Made by a program: the position numbers and the translations under genes. The notes under the pieces were generated by a model. That model was given only the letters and a program-made list of their open reading frames with translations, ran no database searches and was not told where the DNA came from. Shown here one piece after another: positions 1 through 11,000 of a stretch of DNA of 42,276 nucleotides (within the stretch, counting starts at the first letter, position 1; each line of letters begins with the position of its first letter). Location of the stretch: assembly GCA_013054445.1 (NCBI GenBank), contig JAAMPI010000350.1, forward strand, positions 1 through 42,276. Reading direction: 5' to 3'. Source of the stretch: Cudoniella acicularis. Its lineage: Eukaryota > Ascomycota > Leotiomycetes > Helotiales > Helotiaceae.

Positions 1-1025
1 TAGCCTTCTGCCATTCTGAAGTGCCGATTTGTCGTATTAAAAGTCCAAGTGATGCGAAGCTAGTCTTTGTCGATATCGAGCTTGATTTGGTGCCTCGCTT
101 AGCCAGCGAATCAGCTTCCTCGGCTACCGAGCGCTGGACCGCGGCCCTGGCATGGCCGTTTCCGTTTCTTCGGTGGGAAAATGAAGCGGACTGTGCGCCA
201 GCTGGTCGGACCGTGGAAACTTAATTAAAAGAGGGGGTGTGGGTGCCTGGGTTTCTTGGGTCTTCTGGTTTGGTTTGGTTTGGTGTGGGTGGACACGTGA
301 GCGGCCGACTGACGACTTTCACTTCAAGAGTCCCACAGTCCGTGTGAAGGCGGGAGGAAGATTATTTGTATACTATTGCCCCTCTATCGATTCTTCATTA
401 TTACTACTGTATACCTACTATTATAATATTGTTCGATATGTATATTTCATAGCACGACGAGCCCCCAAACCCCCGTGGCTCGCTCGCTCGAACTCCTACC
501 CCAGCTTCGAAGCAAAAACCCAGCGGTGTACAAATGACGAGGATGGAGATGAAGTCTTGACGTCGTGTACGGTAAACTTTTTTCCCGCGCCACTTATGTT
601 GCGCTACTGTACTTGCCGCCAGTTGATGGTGTACAAGATCTATCAGCTGCCTCTCTGGTGTGGCGGTCTAAGCGGTAACTACTGTGCCTATTGTACGACA
701 ACTTCGTAATCGGAGACCGAACTTAAGAAGAATGGAAAGCATGGAGAATTTGAGACGAAAAAAATGACGGAGAAAGACTTGCTTTGGCACAATTTACGAA
801 GCACAATGTGGAAATTCTCGCAGACGAAAGCCCTTTCAATGTTGTCATCTCAATTGACATACTGTCGTAAGTCATAACTCCTTTAATAAACAAGTCCAAC
901 TCCAACTACATCTCCCTTCCCACTGCCATATTGCCAGACTCCACACGATGCTATCCATCAATCATTGCTCTTCCAGTATCCAGAGCCAAAACCATGATTC
1001 ATTCGATTCATCGTTATCCAAGCAT
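1..1025. other. Gene-free left edge
   Basis: I see no convincing gene here. The open frames are short, lack recognisable motifs and have no supporting splice structure. The stretch holds T/G-rich low-complexity sequence (repeated TTTGG units near 265-285), a CTCGCTCG run near 480, and an A/T-rich patch around 400-450. The part just before 1026 is probably the 3' untranslated region of the minus-strand gene that ends there. Confidence 0.5.
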
Positions 1026-1864
1026 CTAAACCCGCTTGGCAATGCCCCATTCAAGGAGCCAGTTCAGATAATCATTGTTGGCCTCCTCGTCGTAGTATTC
1101 CGACTCAGAGCCGTGTCCGTCCAAGCCGGTAAGCAAGTTGCGCTTGCAAACCACGCACTGGATTGTGTCGCCGGAGAAAGGAACCTTGGACGACATGGAG
1201 GGGAACGCAATGCCTTGGCAGTTGTCGCAGAACGTGATGGTTGGTGGTGGTGGGGTTGGCTTCACCTTTGCTGCTGGTGGTGCCGCATTCTCCTTCTTGC
1301 TGTCGGTGACAGCCTTTGCTGCAGCTGCTGGTTCCTTGACGACCTGCGAAAAGAAGAGTCAGTATTTCATATCGTGGGAGGCAAGTTTGCGTTTTCCCGT
1401 ACCTCCTTTCCCTTTCCCTCGCTGTCGCGGCTTGTCATGCTGCTGCCGATCATCCTGCGACTTCCTTCGCCCGCCATAGCGAAAGGTGATCCGAGGATAT
1501 TGCCAGAGAAAGCGCTTGAATTGGGTGATACACCGCGCTCGTCTCGTTGCTTTCCGCCGTTCTTGCGTCTTGGCTTGCTGGCAGGTGTGCGTTGGTTGGT
1601 GTTGGCAAATGGTGAAGAGTCAGAGGAAGACGCGACGGCATTCTCTTTTGACTTCTTCTTCGCGATACCGCTCGTTTGCGCATTGCTCACTTTGGCTGGC
1701 GTCTTGCGTGGAGCCGAAGCTCTCGCGGCCGGCGACGGATGAGCATGTGTGCCCTTGACTTCGACTTTCTCAGAAGGGTTCTTGATGCGACCGGAGCGAC
1801 GAAGAGTAGCAGATCTTTCAGCATCTGCGACGGAGCCTTCACTTGGTGGAGGAGTGGAATCCAT
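1026..1864 (-). CDS. Hypothetical basic, low-complexity protein with two CxxC pairs
   Basis: Two exons, 1864-1403 and 1343-1026, joined across a 59-base intron (donor GTACGG, acceptor TTCGCAG) in phase 0. The predicted protein is about 259 residues. The first two thirds are rich in Ser, Pro, Ala, Lys and Arg (for example an LRRSGRIKNPS segment) and look disordered. The C-terminal third follows a KPTPPPP run and contains CDNC and, about 22 residues on, CVVC, which could bind one zinc ion. It ends in an acidic, aromatic tail (SEYYDEE, NWLLEWG). I do not recognise the family. The composition suggests a nuclear or chromatin-associated protein, but that is only inference. The long plus-strand frame over the same region is an antisense shadow. 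Confidence 0.6.
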
Positions 1865-2863
1865 GGTGTTGGTGGTGGGTTGTGCGGTTGCTGAAGGTTG
1901 TTGTGTGGAGAAGGAAGGAAGTTGAGATTGCGAAGTCTTTGGCGAGAAGATATAAAAATATTGAATTGTGCATCGCGGCCTTGATGCCTCGAGGTATCGA
2001 GGTATCGAGGCAGCAACGACCTTGAGGTTATCTCGAGTCTGAATAACATTATGGGTAGTTATAAGTTGTGACTTCCTTGAGGTTGAAGCTTAAGGGGCTT
2101 AACCGAGAATCCAAACAACACAGGAAGGAACTTCACAAGAGTTTTAGTAACACAGACATTATCTAAACCAGCTGCACACCAGTGCACATAATAATACTAA
2201 GACAAATAAATTATTGAATGGAATTGTGAATTGTGAATTGTTTACCATACTAGAATGTGAGGGATTCAAATATGTATCTTGCGGTCACATGGCGTCTAGT
2301 ATCAAGCCCTTGTCGTTCGTAAGTGAGCATATACAGCCCGAAGAGTCGAATCTCTCGATACTTACAAAAGCAGAAGAGGTACTAAAGAGGTAAATACTTC
2401 TTTTTCTCGAGGTGAGGAAATCGTCGTCAGGAAGTGCCGGGCTTCAGGGGTGCAGATGAGGGCGTCTGACAAAGGCAAGTCAGCTACCTGGAAAGCAACT
2501 GAAATGGTTTGAACCTGACCCAAAACTGCCCGGTGGAAGAGTAGGTGGGCTCTGTCAGAACTTCAGAGGGAACTTACGTACATTATGAAGAAGTTCATTC
2601 AGTTGTCTGGGGACACTGGGGAGGGGAAGTGTCACTCTAGCGACGGTGGCCGCAATCACCTGGCTTTGGTGACTGCTGGACTTTGCGAAGAGGGTGCATG
2701 CTGCCCACAGAGGAAAGGATTTGTGACGCGTGCCGGCTCTGAGCTTCGAGGTGGTATAGCGCATGGAGGCACTTGAGGGTAAAGGGTACGATGCAGGACA
2801 ACTACACAGTTTCACAAGTTAAGACAGAACATGAGGGGTGATTTAATTGTCTACTTTCCATAT
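1865..2863. other. Intergenic stretch
   Basis: No gene is supported. The left end is the upstream region of the minus-strand gene starting at 1864. It contains a short tandem array at 1989-2010 in which TCGAGGTA is repeated two and two-thirds times. The right end is the probable 3' region of the DNAJC28-like gene. Small open frames near 2555-2815 on both strands have no recognisable content. Confidence 0.45.
1989..2010. repeat. Short tandem repeat TCGAGGTA
   Basis: TCGAGGTA occurs twice in full and is followed by TCGAGG. It lies about 125-145 bases upstream of the start codon of the minus-strand gene ending at 1026, so it may belong to that promoter. Its function is unknown. Confidence 0.6.
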
Positions 2864-4618
2864 TCAAATATTCTTCGCGAACAGATCATTCCAAAATTCT
2901 TTAAATCCGTACAAGGGTTTCTTTGAATCGTATATCTTCGCCGTATCCTTACCAAATCGTTCCAAAACTCCACCAGGTTTATGCCCAATCTTTTCCACCA
3001 ACTCCTTGACCGGTCGAGTTGCCCTTTCTTTGATCTCTTGTGCCAATGCAGGGGCAACATCTGCATAGCAAGCTTTCAGCTCACGATCGAGAGAGAAGTA
3101 GGGTTTTTTGGCAAGTTCGGGAGCCATCAGATTGTAAGATCTTGTGAGATTATTGAGGTTTGTGACCGCAAGGTTAAGGTATGATTGCTCTGCTGCTTCC
3201 CAATCGGGCAGTCGAAAAAGATATGGAAGAGGTGCACGCTTTTCAGTGGGCGCCGGAATTACTGGTGGGTCTTGACTCGGAGCTTCTGAGACAGTAATTT
3301 CGCCATCTTTAGTCTGCAGAGAAGCCTGAATTGATGGAGCTGAATTTGAGGTTGTCGGAGTTGGCGCTTCTTGGACAATCTTGATCATCACAGGATCACC
3401 GGTGGCGTTCGTGGGTACGGAGATTTGTTCCACGGCTTTTTTCTTGGGATTGTGAATCCGTTCTGCCTCGGCATAAAGTTCAGCTTTTCGCATTTGATCT
3501 TGCAAACTTCCACCACGACTTGCAATTGTCCTGGCAGCATGTCGTTTCCAATCATTCCGTAACCTGGCTCGGAATATGTTTGCTGCCTTAACTAATTCCT
3601 GCTGTTTTTCAATCCACGGAGGGACGATATCCTGTCGCTGAATCATCTTGTTCATGATGTATTCAGTCGTGTCTAGGAACGGATTGTCGGCTCGAGCATC
3701 TCGCTGAATCGCTTTCCCTCGTGGAATATTCTGAGACTGTTAGCGTGTCCCTTAATAGTATCGCGTCTAGCATACCTTGAATTGCCCACGAGCAATGGCA
3801 TCCTCAATGCGTTCGTTCGCAAGAGCAGCCAAACCACGAATGGAGTTTGGCATTGCTCGGGCACCAGGTGCGAATCTGTCCTTCAGCTCTTGCCGCATAG
3901 CAGCCCTCTCTTTCTCCGACATCTGCATATCTTTCGAGATCGCATAGATAGAAGTTTTGTCTCTGGCATTTGCCAGTCTTTGCCCAGGCCGCTGTTTTGG
4001 TTCCCTCCTCGGACGTAAATCGATGACAGGACTTGGTATCTTTGCAGGACCTCTCAGCCCAGGTCTCAATGGTTTCCTTGCATCATCCAGCATGCGCAGC
4101 ATCGTATCTTCTGGGGCCTCGTTTCCAGACCATGCTTGAGCTGATGCAATGTCTCTGGATCCTCGTCCGACGTTGGACGCCAACCCGGCCTCTGCAAATG
4201 CCGCTGCATTTTCAGATTGAAATTTATGTGCTTCCACCTTCTCCAAAAGCTTTTGTTTCAATTCTTCCGAGAACCCTGCCTCTTCCACTGCTTTCCTGCC
4301 AGCTCGGCCTCCTTCGAGAACTGCATCTTCGGTAGCCTGGGCCAGACGCCGGGACATCGCTCCTTGTTCTTGCACATTGTTCGGTTTTGTATCCGCAGAT
4401 GGTGAATTTCCGGAAGATTGCTGAAGAGTTTGTGCCTCGATTGATGACGTATCTTCTCGATCTGCTTCTATCTTGTTGTGAGGGGAGCTTCGAAGTGGCG
4501 AGGGAGCGGAGAAAGCCCGCCGGGTTGTCCCGGAGTCAATTGAGAAGACATTGCGACGTTTGTAGGCTCGCAGACAGCGGGCGCATGTATATGGCAGAGA
4601 TGGACTTGTTCCGTGCAT
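2864..4618 (-). CDS. DNAJC28-like protein (DUF1992 domain), probably mitochondrial
   Basis: Two exons, 4618-3776 and 3730-2864, with a 45-base intron (donor GTATGC, branch GCTAAC, acceptor TCTCAG) in phase 0. The product is about 569 residues. The intron falls inside the diagnostic block of the DnaJ-homologue subfamily C member 28 conserved domain. Spliced, it reads IEDAIARGQFKNIPRGK, then NPFLDTTEYIMNKM and QDIVPPWIEKQQEL, all typical of DUF1992. The N-terminus is rich in Arg and Ser (RRNVFSIDSGTTRRAFS), consistent with a mitochondrial presequence. No J domain with an HPD motif is visible, as in fungal members of this family. The molecular role is poorly known. In animals DNAJC28 has been linked to Golgi or mitochondrial function, so I give no more precise role. 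The reading frame is intact. Confidence 0.88.
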
Positions 4619-5530
4619 AAAGAAAGAGGAAATATTGCGAGTTTAATAGATGAAGAGAGGTGATGCGAAGGAAGATGTGTTCAGCATCGGATCTAAAATC
4701 TGCATCCCTGCAAGACTTCGATAGGCGATAACCTTAACACCGATCAAATGAAATGCTCAAAGTGGCAAGCCCGCTTTGAGACGACATACGAAAAGTTTTG
4801 ATAATACATCACAAGAGCAAAATCATCCAGCTTCGAGAGGGACTAAAAGCAGACCACTTACTACGATATTTGTAAGTTGCTATCCTATTGAGGGTACCTG
4901 AGAACTTTTAGACTTCATGAATCATGATCCGGCTCTCTAGAAAAACCGGGCCGAGTAAAAAAACGGGTTGGGTTGTATTTTGGTGCGCACGGTAGGGAAC
5001 CTTGAGTAAAGTACGCACTTCGATTTGGTCAAAGTCACTTTTAAAATCTAGTTACTAAAAAAGCTAACATTCCCCCGAACCCCCCTTTTCCAAACCCCTT
5101 TCTCTCACTCGACAGTAAGTGGGTTCTTTCTCAAGGGTGGCTGCAATCGTAGCCAACGGACCACGCCTTCGGTTAAGCTATGAAATCCCTCTTTTAAACC
5201 TTTATTCAATCTACTAAATGTCTTACCTGCTCAAAAATGAGTTGTCAGCATGGCGTTAGATCCTCTCACGGGTCACTGCTGTTTCTTCTGTGGCTACAAT
5301 TGTCCAATCCATTGATTTTAGCAGCAAAATTGCCTCAGAAGGCTACAAGTTCTCTTATGAGTCCTGTCAACGAACGGTATTCTATTCGAGCATGAGACAG
5401 CTTAAGGAGAGACTGCAACTGTGCAACATCATGAGAAGTTAAGTTGCTTGACAGAGGATGAATAGGTTTTGAAAAATATGTCTTTCCGGTGTTCTGCAAT
5501 TTGACAGAATTGTTAAAAGCCTAGAACCTT
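4619..5530. other. Gene-free stretch, possible degraded mobile DNA
   Basis: No gene is seen. The sequence changes from ordinary upstream DNA (to about 4900) to patchy A/T-rich and C-run sequence (5040-5110, with CCCCCGAACCCCCC). A small hairpin is possible near 5140-5156, where GGCTGC and GTAGCC flank AATC. This could be an old transposon remnant, but I found no terminal repeats or coding trace. Confidence 0.35.
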
Positions 5531-7025
5531 TTAAACTAATAATTTTGCAACCGGTTCGCAAATTGTAATATATGGTATGACAGCACCTTTTGTGGATATT
5601 GTATTAGTGAAAGTTTCCATCGAAGACTTTTTAAGGGGCATACACTCACCTCCAATGAAGAGTCGCCCCGTAGCAATATCATGCACAGCAGTTGTGGCAC
5701 CTGAAATTGCAACAGTGTCCCGATCCTCGAGCATCTTTTTAATAACATACCCCTCTGCACCTCGACGGATCCGCCAAATCGTTGCCCGGGGATGAACGTT
5801 GAACGGATTTTCAAGCGAAGCCGTCATCTCTAATGCTTTTGGGAACCCCACAGCCCAAATATCACCATTTCCATCCACTGAAAGATTGTCCACTGGCATG
5901 CCAACTCGGATGATAGTCACTTCTCTCAGCATTAGGTCAACGCCGAGCTCCATCACCATAATCTTGTCCGTAAGAATGTTTGGAACGTAGTAGAGGCCAT
6001 CGGTACCCCTTGCTACCCCATTGGGAAAGGCAAAGCCCTTGTTGGCGGCAATGTGACAGCTGGTGAAATTACAGTATGCCACACTTCCACCGCCAAGAAT
6101 GGGATCAAGAAGCTTTCGCTATACCAATGCGATACTGTTAAGATAAGCCCCCTTTTAATTTTGAACTCGGAGGACTTACAAAGCCTTCTGTACAAGTGTG
6201 TTAGTAAAAGCTTGAAATTCAAGGGGAAGGCCTTACTCTTCGTCGACTTATCGTTTGTAACGACAAACCCGCCCCCTTCAGCAGCAGCGGGCTTATTAGG
6301 CGTTGCAATCGCTTTATGGTAAAAAGTTTTCACATGTACCATCTCGCGCCCTTCTCTATCCACTTTAAATAATTCAACTGTGCCATTTGCACTCACCTCT
6401 GCGGCCTTTGAGGATTCTTGATCGCTGTTGGTAGTAGGTTGCATGTTAACAATCCAGAATCTCAGAGTTGAATTGTTCAAAATTTCAACATCAATGCCCA
6501 CCGAATCAAGCACACCATCGTTGTGGGCTCCGTTGTATCCCACGTTTCGTAATTGCCGTAGCCCGTAAAGCCCATCTTGACCAGGTTTATCGATATCGAG
6601 GACCGAGATCACAGAGCCGCCTGGGCGCCGACCCGAAACATTAAACCTGCCTCCGCTGCGTTAAACAACGTCAGTTTATTGGGTAAAAGAATCTAAAGGG
6701 TCTAGAAATGTAATAAGAATTAGGATCTCACGAACCCGGGATTCCAACTCCCTCTAGACTGCGAGCCGGCGCAAGCTAGGTATAGATGTCGCGACTGTCC
6801 ATCTAGCCAGAGATCTTCGCATGCCTCGAGGTGCTCATCATATATACGATTGCAGGTATATGGGAAGTTTGAGAGGGGCTCAATCGTGCGGTTGAAGCCA
6901 ACGATGTTGAATAGGAGTTCTTCGACGAGGTTTTTGTAGATAAGAGAAAGGATCAGGATACTAGCTGTGGCGAAAATAATGAATTTATTCGCCATTGAAA
7001 TGATTTGTTGTACCGATTGTTTCAT
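5531..7025 (-). CDS. Serum paraoxonase/arylesterase-family (lactonase-like) protein, membrane-anchored
   Basis: Five exons: 7025-6736, 6655-6237, 6187-6180 (8 bases), 6118-5650 and 5586-5531, about 413 residues. All junctions are GT-AG and keep frame. The first donor, GTTCGT, is weak, so that junction is least certain. Paraoxonase (PON) enzymes are calcium-dependent six-bladed propellers that hydrolyse lactones and aryl esters. Matching blocks are CEDLWLDG (the Glu-Asp calcium pair), GGGFVVTNDKSTKKGFRK, DPILGGGSVAYCNF, FPNGVARGTDGLYYVPN, VDNLSVDGNGDIWAVG (the Asp-Asn pair) and TGRLFIGG. A hydrophobic stretch, FIIFATASILILSLIY, near the N-terminus is an uncleaved anchor, as in animal PONs. A second possible start, Met12 at 6992, sits directly before that anchor. 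The gene lies about 1 kb downstream of the PKS on the same strand, so it could act on a polyketide lactone or ester (inference). The frame appears intact. Confidence 0.85.
6180..6187 (-). other. 8-base microexon of the paraoxonase-like gene
   Basis: The octamer AAGGCTTT is bounded by GTACAG upstream and GTAAGT downstream. Adding it restores the family motif NDKSTKKGFRK between exons 2 and 4. Leaving it out breaks the frame. The flanking introns are 49 and 61 bases long. Confidence 0.75.
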
Positions 7026-8002
7026 TCCGTTTCTTAGAAGGTGCGATGGAAATGAAGTTGGAGCAAAGGAGACCGAGTCGGTATTCGATTGAGAAGCTTT
7101 TTATTGGCGGAGTACCACCGTACAGTGGAAGGATCATGGCCTGGCCTTGGTATTTAACCGGCGTGTAACAACACCCAAGCGATGTAAGATTTTCCTTCAA
7201 GTTTGATAGACTCAGTTTGACAGCCAATATTCTAGCCTCCCAGCCCTCCCCGTTCCGTACCGGCCACCTTCTCGCTTAGCACCCTGAATCCAATCGGCGT
7301 ACGAAGTTCGCCTCAGCGCCTGCCGGCGCGCAGCACTCCATTCGAAATGCAAAATGTATTGAAATACTATCCTATCCGTTTGGAGGGTGTTTTGACGAAG
7401 CTTTTTACTAGTAGCAAGCATAAAAATTACAAGGCTGCAAACTATATTTCCTTTGTTGCGTGCTTTGTGTGTGGCCACAATGTTTGGCATGCTTTATGTT
7501 TTAGCGACGAGGGTTTCAAAATTTAGTGCTCTGAAGGCTGTAAGTTTTACAACTTCCCTACTGCTTTTTCTACCTTCGCGCCAACTAATTCGCACACGAA
7601 TAAATTACTATACGAGATATTTCCAAGATATGACTTTTCCAATGCTGCTCTCTACACATACTTCAGAAGAAAATGTTCTTATTGTAAAAAAAAAGCTCAC
7701 CGCTAACCGCCCCGCACCTGAAGTGCTCATGGGGTGCACAAGAGGTACATGAGGCAGCAAAATAGGTAGGTGTACGCAGTCGTTGTTCTATTATTTTAGA
7801 GATTCTTTGGTGGCCATACTTCAGTGAGCTTTTTTTTTTTAGATCGCAAAAACTTACATGCTTCGATTCACATGAATCCACGTTATGTGTTTTGGCCAGG
7901 GTAGGGACACATTAAAATAGATAAGAAAGATAAAAGTTTCAAGAGCTAAAATGTTACGAGAGAGCCTGAAGTCTATAAAATATGTCCAGAACCATCTTTA
8001 TC
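7026..8002. other. Intergenic: paraoxonase-like promoter and PKS 3' flank
   Basis: No gene is supported. This 1-kb stretch separates the paraoxonase-like start from the PKS stop codon at 8003. A 99-codon plus-strand frame (7453-7752) has no recognisable domain and I do not call it. The region is A/T-rich with homopolymer runs near 7687 and 7832. Confidence 0.45.
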
Positions 8003-11000
8003 CTAAACCCTCCGCGTTTCTGACTCCAAGATTGTCTTCAATTCTCCCATTGCCTTTTCAACCTCGACTTGAAATTTCTCCGTATTCATATCGTTGCCCC
8101 AAACCGAGAAAGTTACCCTATTCATGTCAGCTTAGCACGAACTCAAAGAATAAAGACCTCACCTGTCGGACAAGGGTTGGAAATGAACCCAAAGGCTCTT
8201 AGGACTTCTCAAAACAAGTCCACATTCTGGAAGATCATTCTCAAGCGAATCTGTTGTTACCACTTCTGAGAGTGATCTTACAAAAAGGGGGTCCTGGAAA
8301 AGTTCCGGTTGAGCATCCCCTTCCTGCAGCATCCATTGCAAGCCCTGCAGATAATGCGTTATAGAATCACCCTTAGTTGCTCTTGCCAGCGCATTTGTCA
8401 AAGCTGTTGAAGCGTCGAAGAGCAATCTCCGAAGGGTTTCTGCACTGGCTATTCTGGTGTTTATAACTTTACAGAACTCGACAACTTCAGGCCATACCGT
8501 TTGGCGATGCGTTACCCGCCCTTTTTGAAAATGGGCCCAGGAAACTGTTTCCACACTCGGTGGGTGGAAACCGTAAATTCGTGAGCAAGCCAGCTGGATA
8601 GCGAGTTGTATACCTGATTTTGGTGGGCATTTGTATCTCCTGAACAGGTCGCTTCCGATATTCTGAATTTGGAAGCCGGTAAAGGTGTACCCTATTTTGC
8701 GGGCTAGAAAAGCCTGTTTTGCTTGCAAAATGCAGCTTTCAATATGCGGAGTAGTGGCAAAGGTTAGTTCTTTTGGAATTGCAGATGAATTGTTAATATG
8801 GACGGTGCCATTCATAACTATTCTACTTCCGGGTTCCAGCAAGGCTTTCGCTATGAAATCCTTCAATGTTTCCAAAGAAGTTCCATCCAGTAAACTGTGT
8901 TCGCAAACAGTTGCGGAGCTGCCGTTTGAACAGATGACAAACTGAAGAGACTTATCATACCACCTATTTGAGCCATCTCGACCATAGAAGAATTGATAGG
9001 CTCGTTCAGTAGAGGTTTCGGGATTGGCTTCATCGAGGCATACTATAAATGCCGCACTCTCAACAGCTTGTATAGCGGTCTGATTTTCAGCAGATACAGA
9101 CAAGATAGATTGACGACACTATGTATTGTTAGTACAGTCATCGTCTAGAACTTTATTCGAAACATACCAGGGCCCAATTGTCGCGCTCATCTGTGGTCAA
9201 GAGACCTATATTGCAGCCTTCGTCTTGTACTGTGTCCAATATCTCTTGAAAGGCATCTTTTAGATCCAACCTCGATGTAACCACGCCATGTTCGCGAAGT
9301 ATTATCTTAAAAAGATGCCCGTGTCTCAGAGCAACGAGATGGTCATTACCTTCATACTTCCTCAGGTGATCCGTTCCAACGCCAGGCTCGCGGCAAGCAT
9401 TGAATAGCCACTTGTCAGACGATGTGTCTAAAGCTTGATCCGCAAGATACTTGGTGGGTATTTTCCCAGTTTCAAGGGTGACTTTACACTCAAACGCTGC
9501 CGAAGCGATAGCAGCAGCTCGTTCTGCTTGTGAGCAATGCTTGATAGTTATAGGATGGCTGCCGAAATAATTTGAGAAAGGCACCAGGGGATCTCGCCGG
9601 CGCAAGAAAAAGCGGTTGAGATGCATATCCCAGAACCAGTTGTCGATTTCAGGACGCTTAGACCTCTCGACCAAGCTGTTATGTAGTCGTCGTCCAATAC
9701 CTCCCTGTTCTGAAAATTGACGTACTTTCAAAGCCATTGCCTCAAATTCTGCAGAATTGCTAATGCTACTCGTGTAGCTCAAGTAATGGTTAAGGGTTGC
9801 ATCGAAGTCAGGAACAGGCTGTTTTTGGAGTATTGGCTCCCTGAATCCGATACTTCGGTGGTTTGCAGGTCGGCTTGAAAAGTTCGAGAGATCCAATTCT
9901 TCAATTCTATGAGCACCAGAGAATCCAGACCCAAGTCCGTGAGGGTCGTGTCTCTGGTAATATTTTCAATATCAACTGCAACCAGTGTCGATATCTTCTG
10001 CACTAAGTATAGCATTATTATGGACTTAACTTCCGATGGCTCTTGTGCTCCAAGTAATTTTGTTTTGACGCTTTGTAGTGATTGTTCATTTGGTGGTGCG
10101 GGTGCATGGCTTTTGCCGATTGAGAGGTGTGTAAACATAGGATTTCGCAGGATAGAATTGCCCTCCAAAGCATGTCCAAGAGATTCTGCGTTACATCCCA
10201 CGAAGATCTGTTTGCAATCGTCTATACGCGCTTGAATATTCATACTGTAATCCAAAAGAGCAAAGAATTCGGGATTGCTAATGAACCTAAATCCTTGGCG
10301 AGCTAGAGCCTTGTGCAATTTTTTATCGCGAGTTAGGATTCCAGAATCCTTCATAGGACCGAGATTGATTGATATGAAATGTGCTCCAGACTCGGGTTGG
10401 TTTTGAGCCAATGCATCTTGAAATGCGTTCCCCGTTGCGTAGTTTGCTCCCCCCCTGCTTCCCAGTAGAGAGACTGCTGAGGATAGCATGATGAAGAAAT
10501 CAAGATCGTGGCCATCGAAAGTGTTTCGGAGATTGATGGTTCCTAGGACCTTAGGACGTAGAGCAAATTCGAAGTCTTCAAGTTCCATTTTCTCTAAGGG
10601 AATATCCTGAAATCTTGTTAGGTATAATTTTCCTGTGAAGCAAGGACCAGAGTAAGGAATCTTACACGAAGGACCATTGCGGCCTGGATAATGCCCCTAA
10701 CTGGTGGAAGGCCATGAAGCTGAGTCCAGTAGAGTTCTTGGCATGTCGAAGCATCTGAAATATCGCATGAAAATACGTAAACATTTGCCCCAAGCTCCTT
10801 GAACTCGATCTCCAGGGTTTGCTTTTGTTCCTGGGTCAGTTTTCTCCGAGATAAGAGCACAACATGTTTAGCACCTCTCGTAACCAAAAATCGTCCTGTG
10901 TCGAGTCCCACGCCACTTACACCACCAGCTACTAGATACGTAGCTTCGTCACATAGTTTTGTTGGTAGCCTTTTCGGTGGTATCATTTTCACCAACGCCT

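Noticed and set aside
948..1742. Long plus-strand open frame over the first minus-strand gene
   Set aside because: It overlaps a minus-strand gene with proper splicing, and its translation has no recognisable domain. It is an antisense shadow.
7453..7752. 99-codon plus-strand frame between the paraoxonase-like gene and the PKS
   Set aside because: No domain, no splice support, and A/T-rich composition like the surrounding non-coding DNA.
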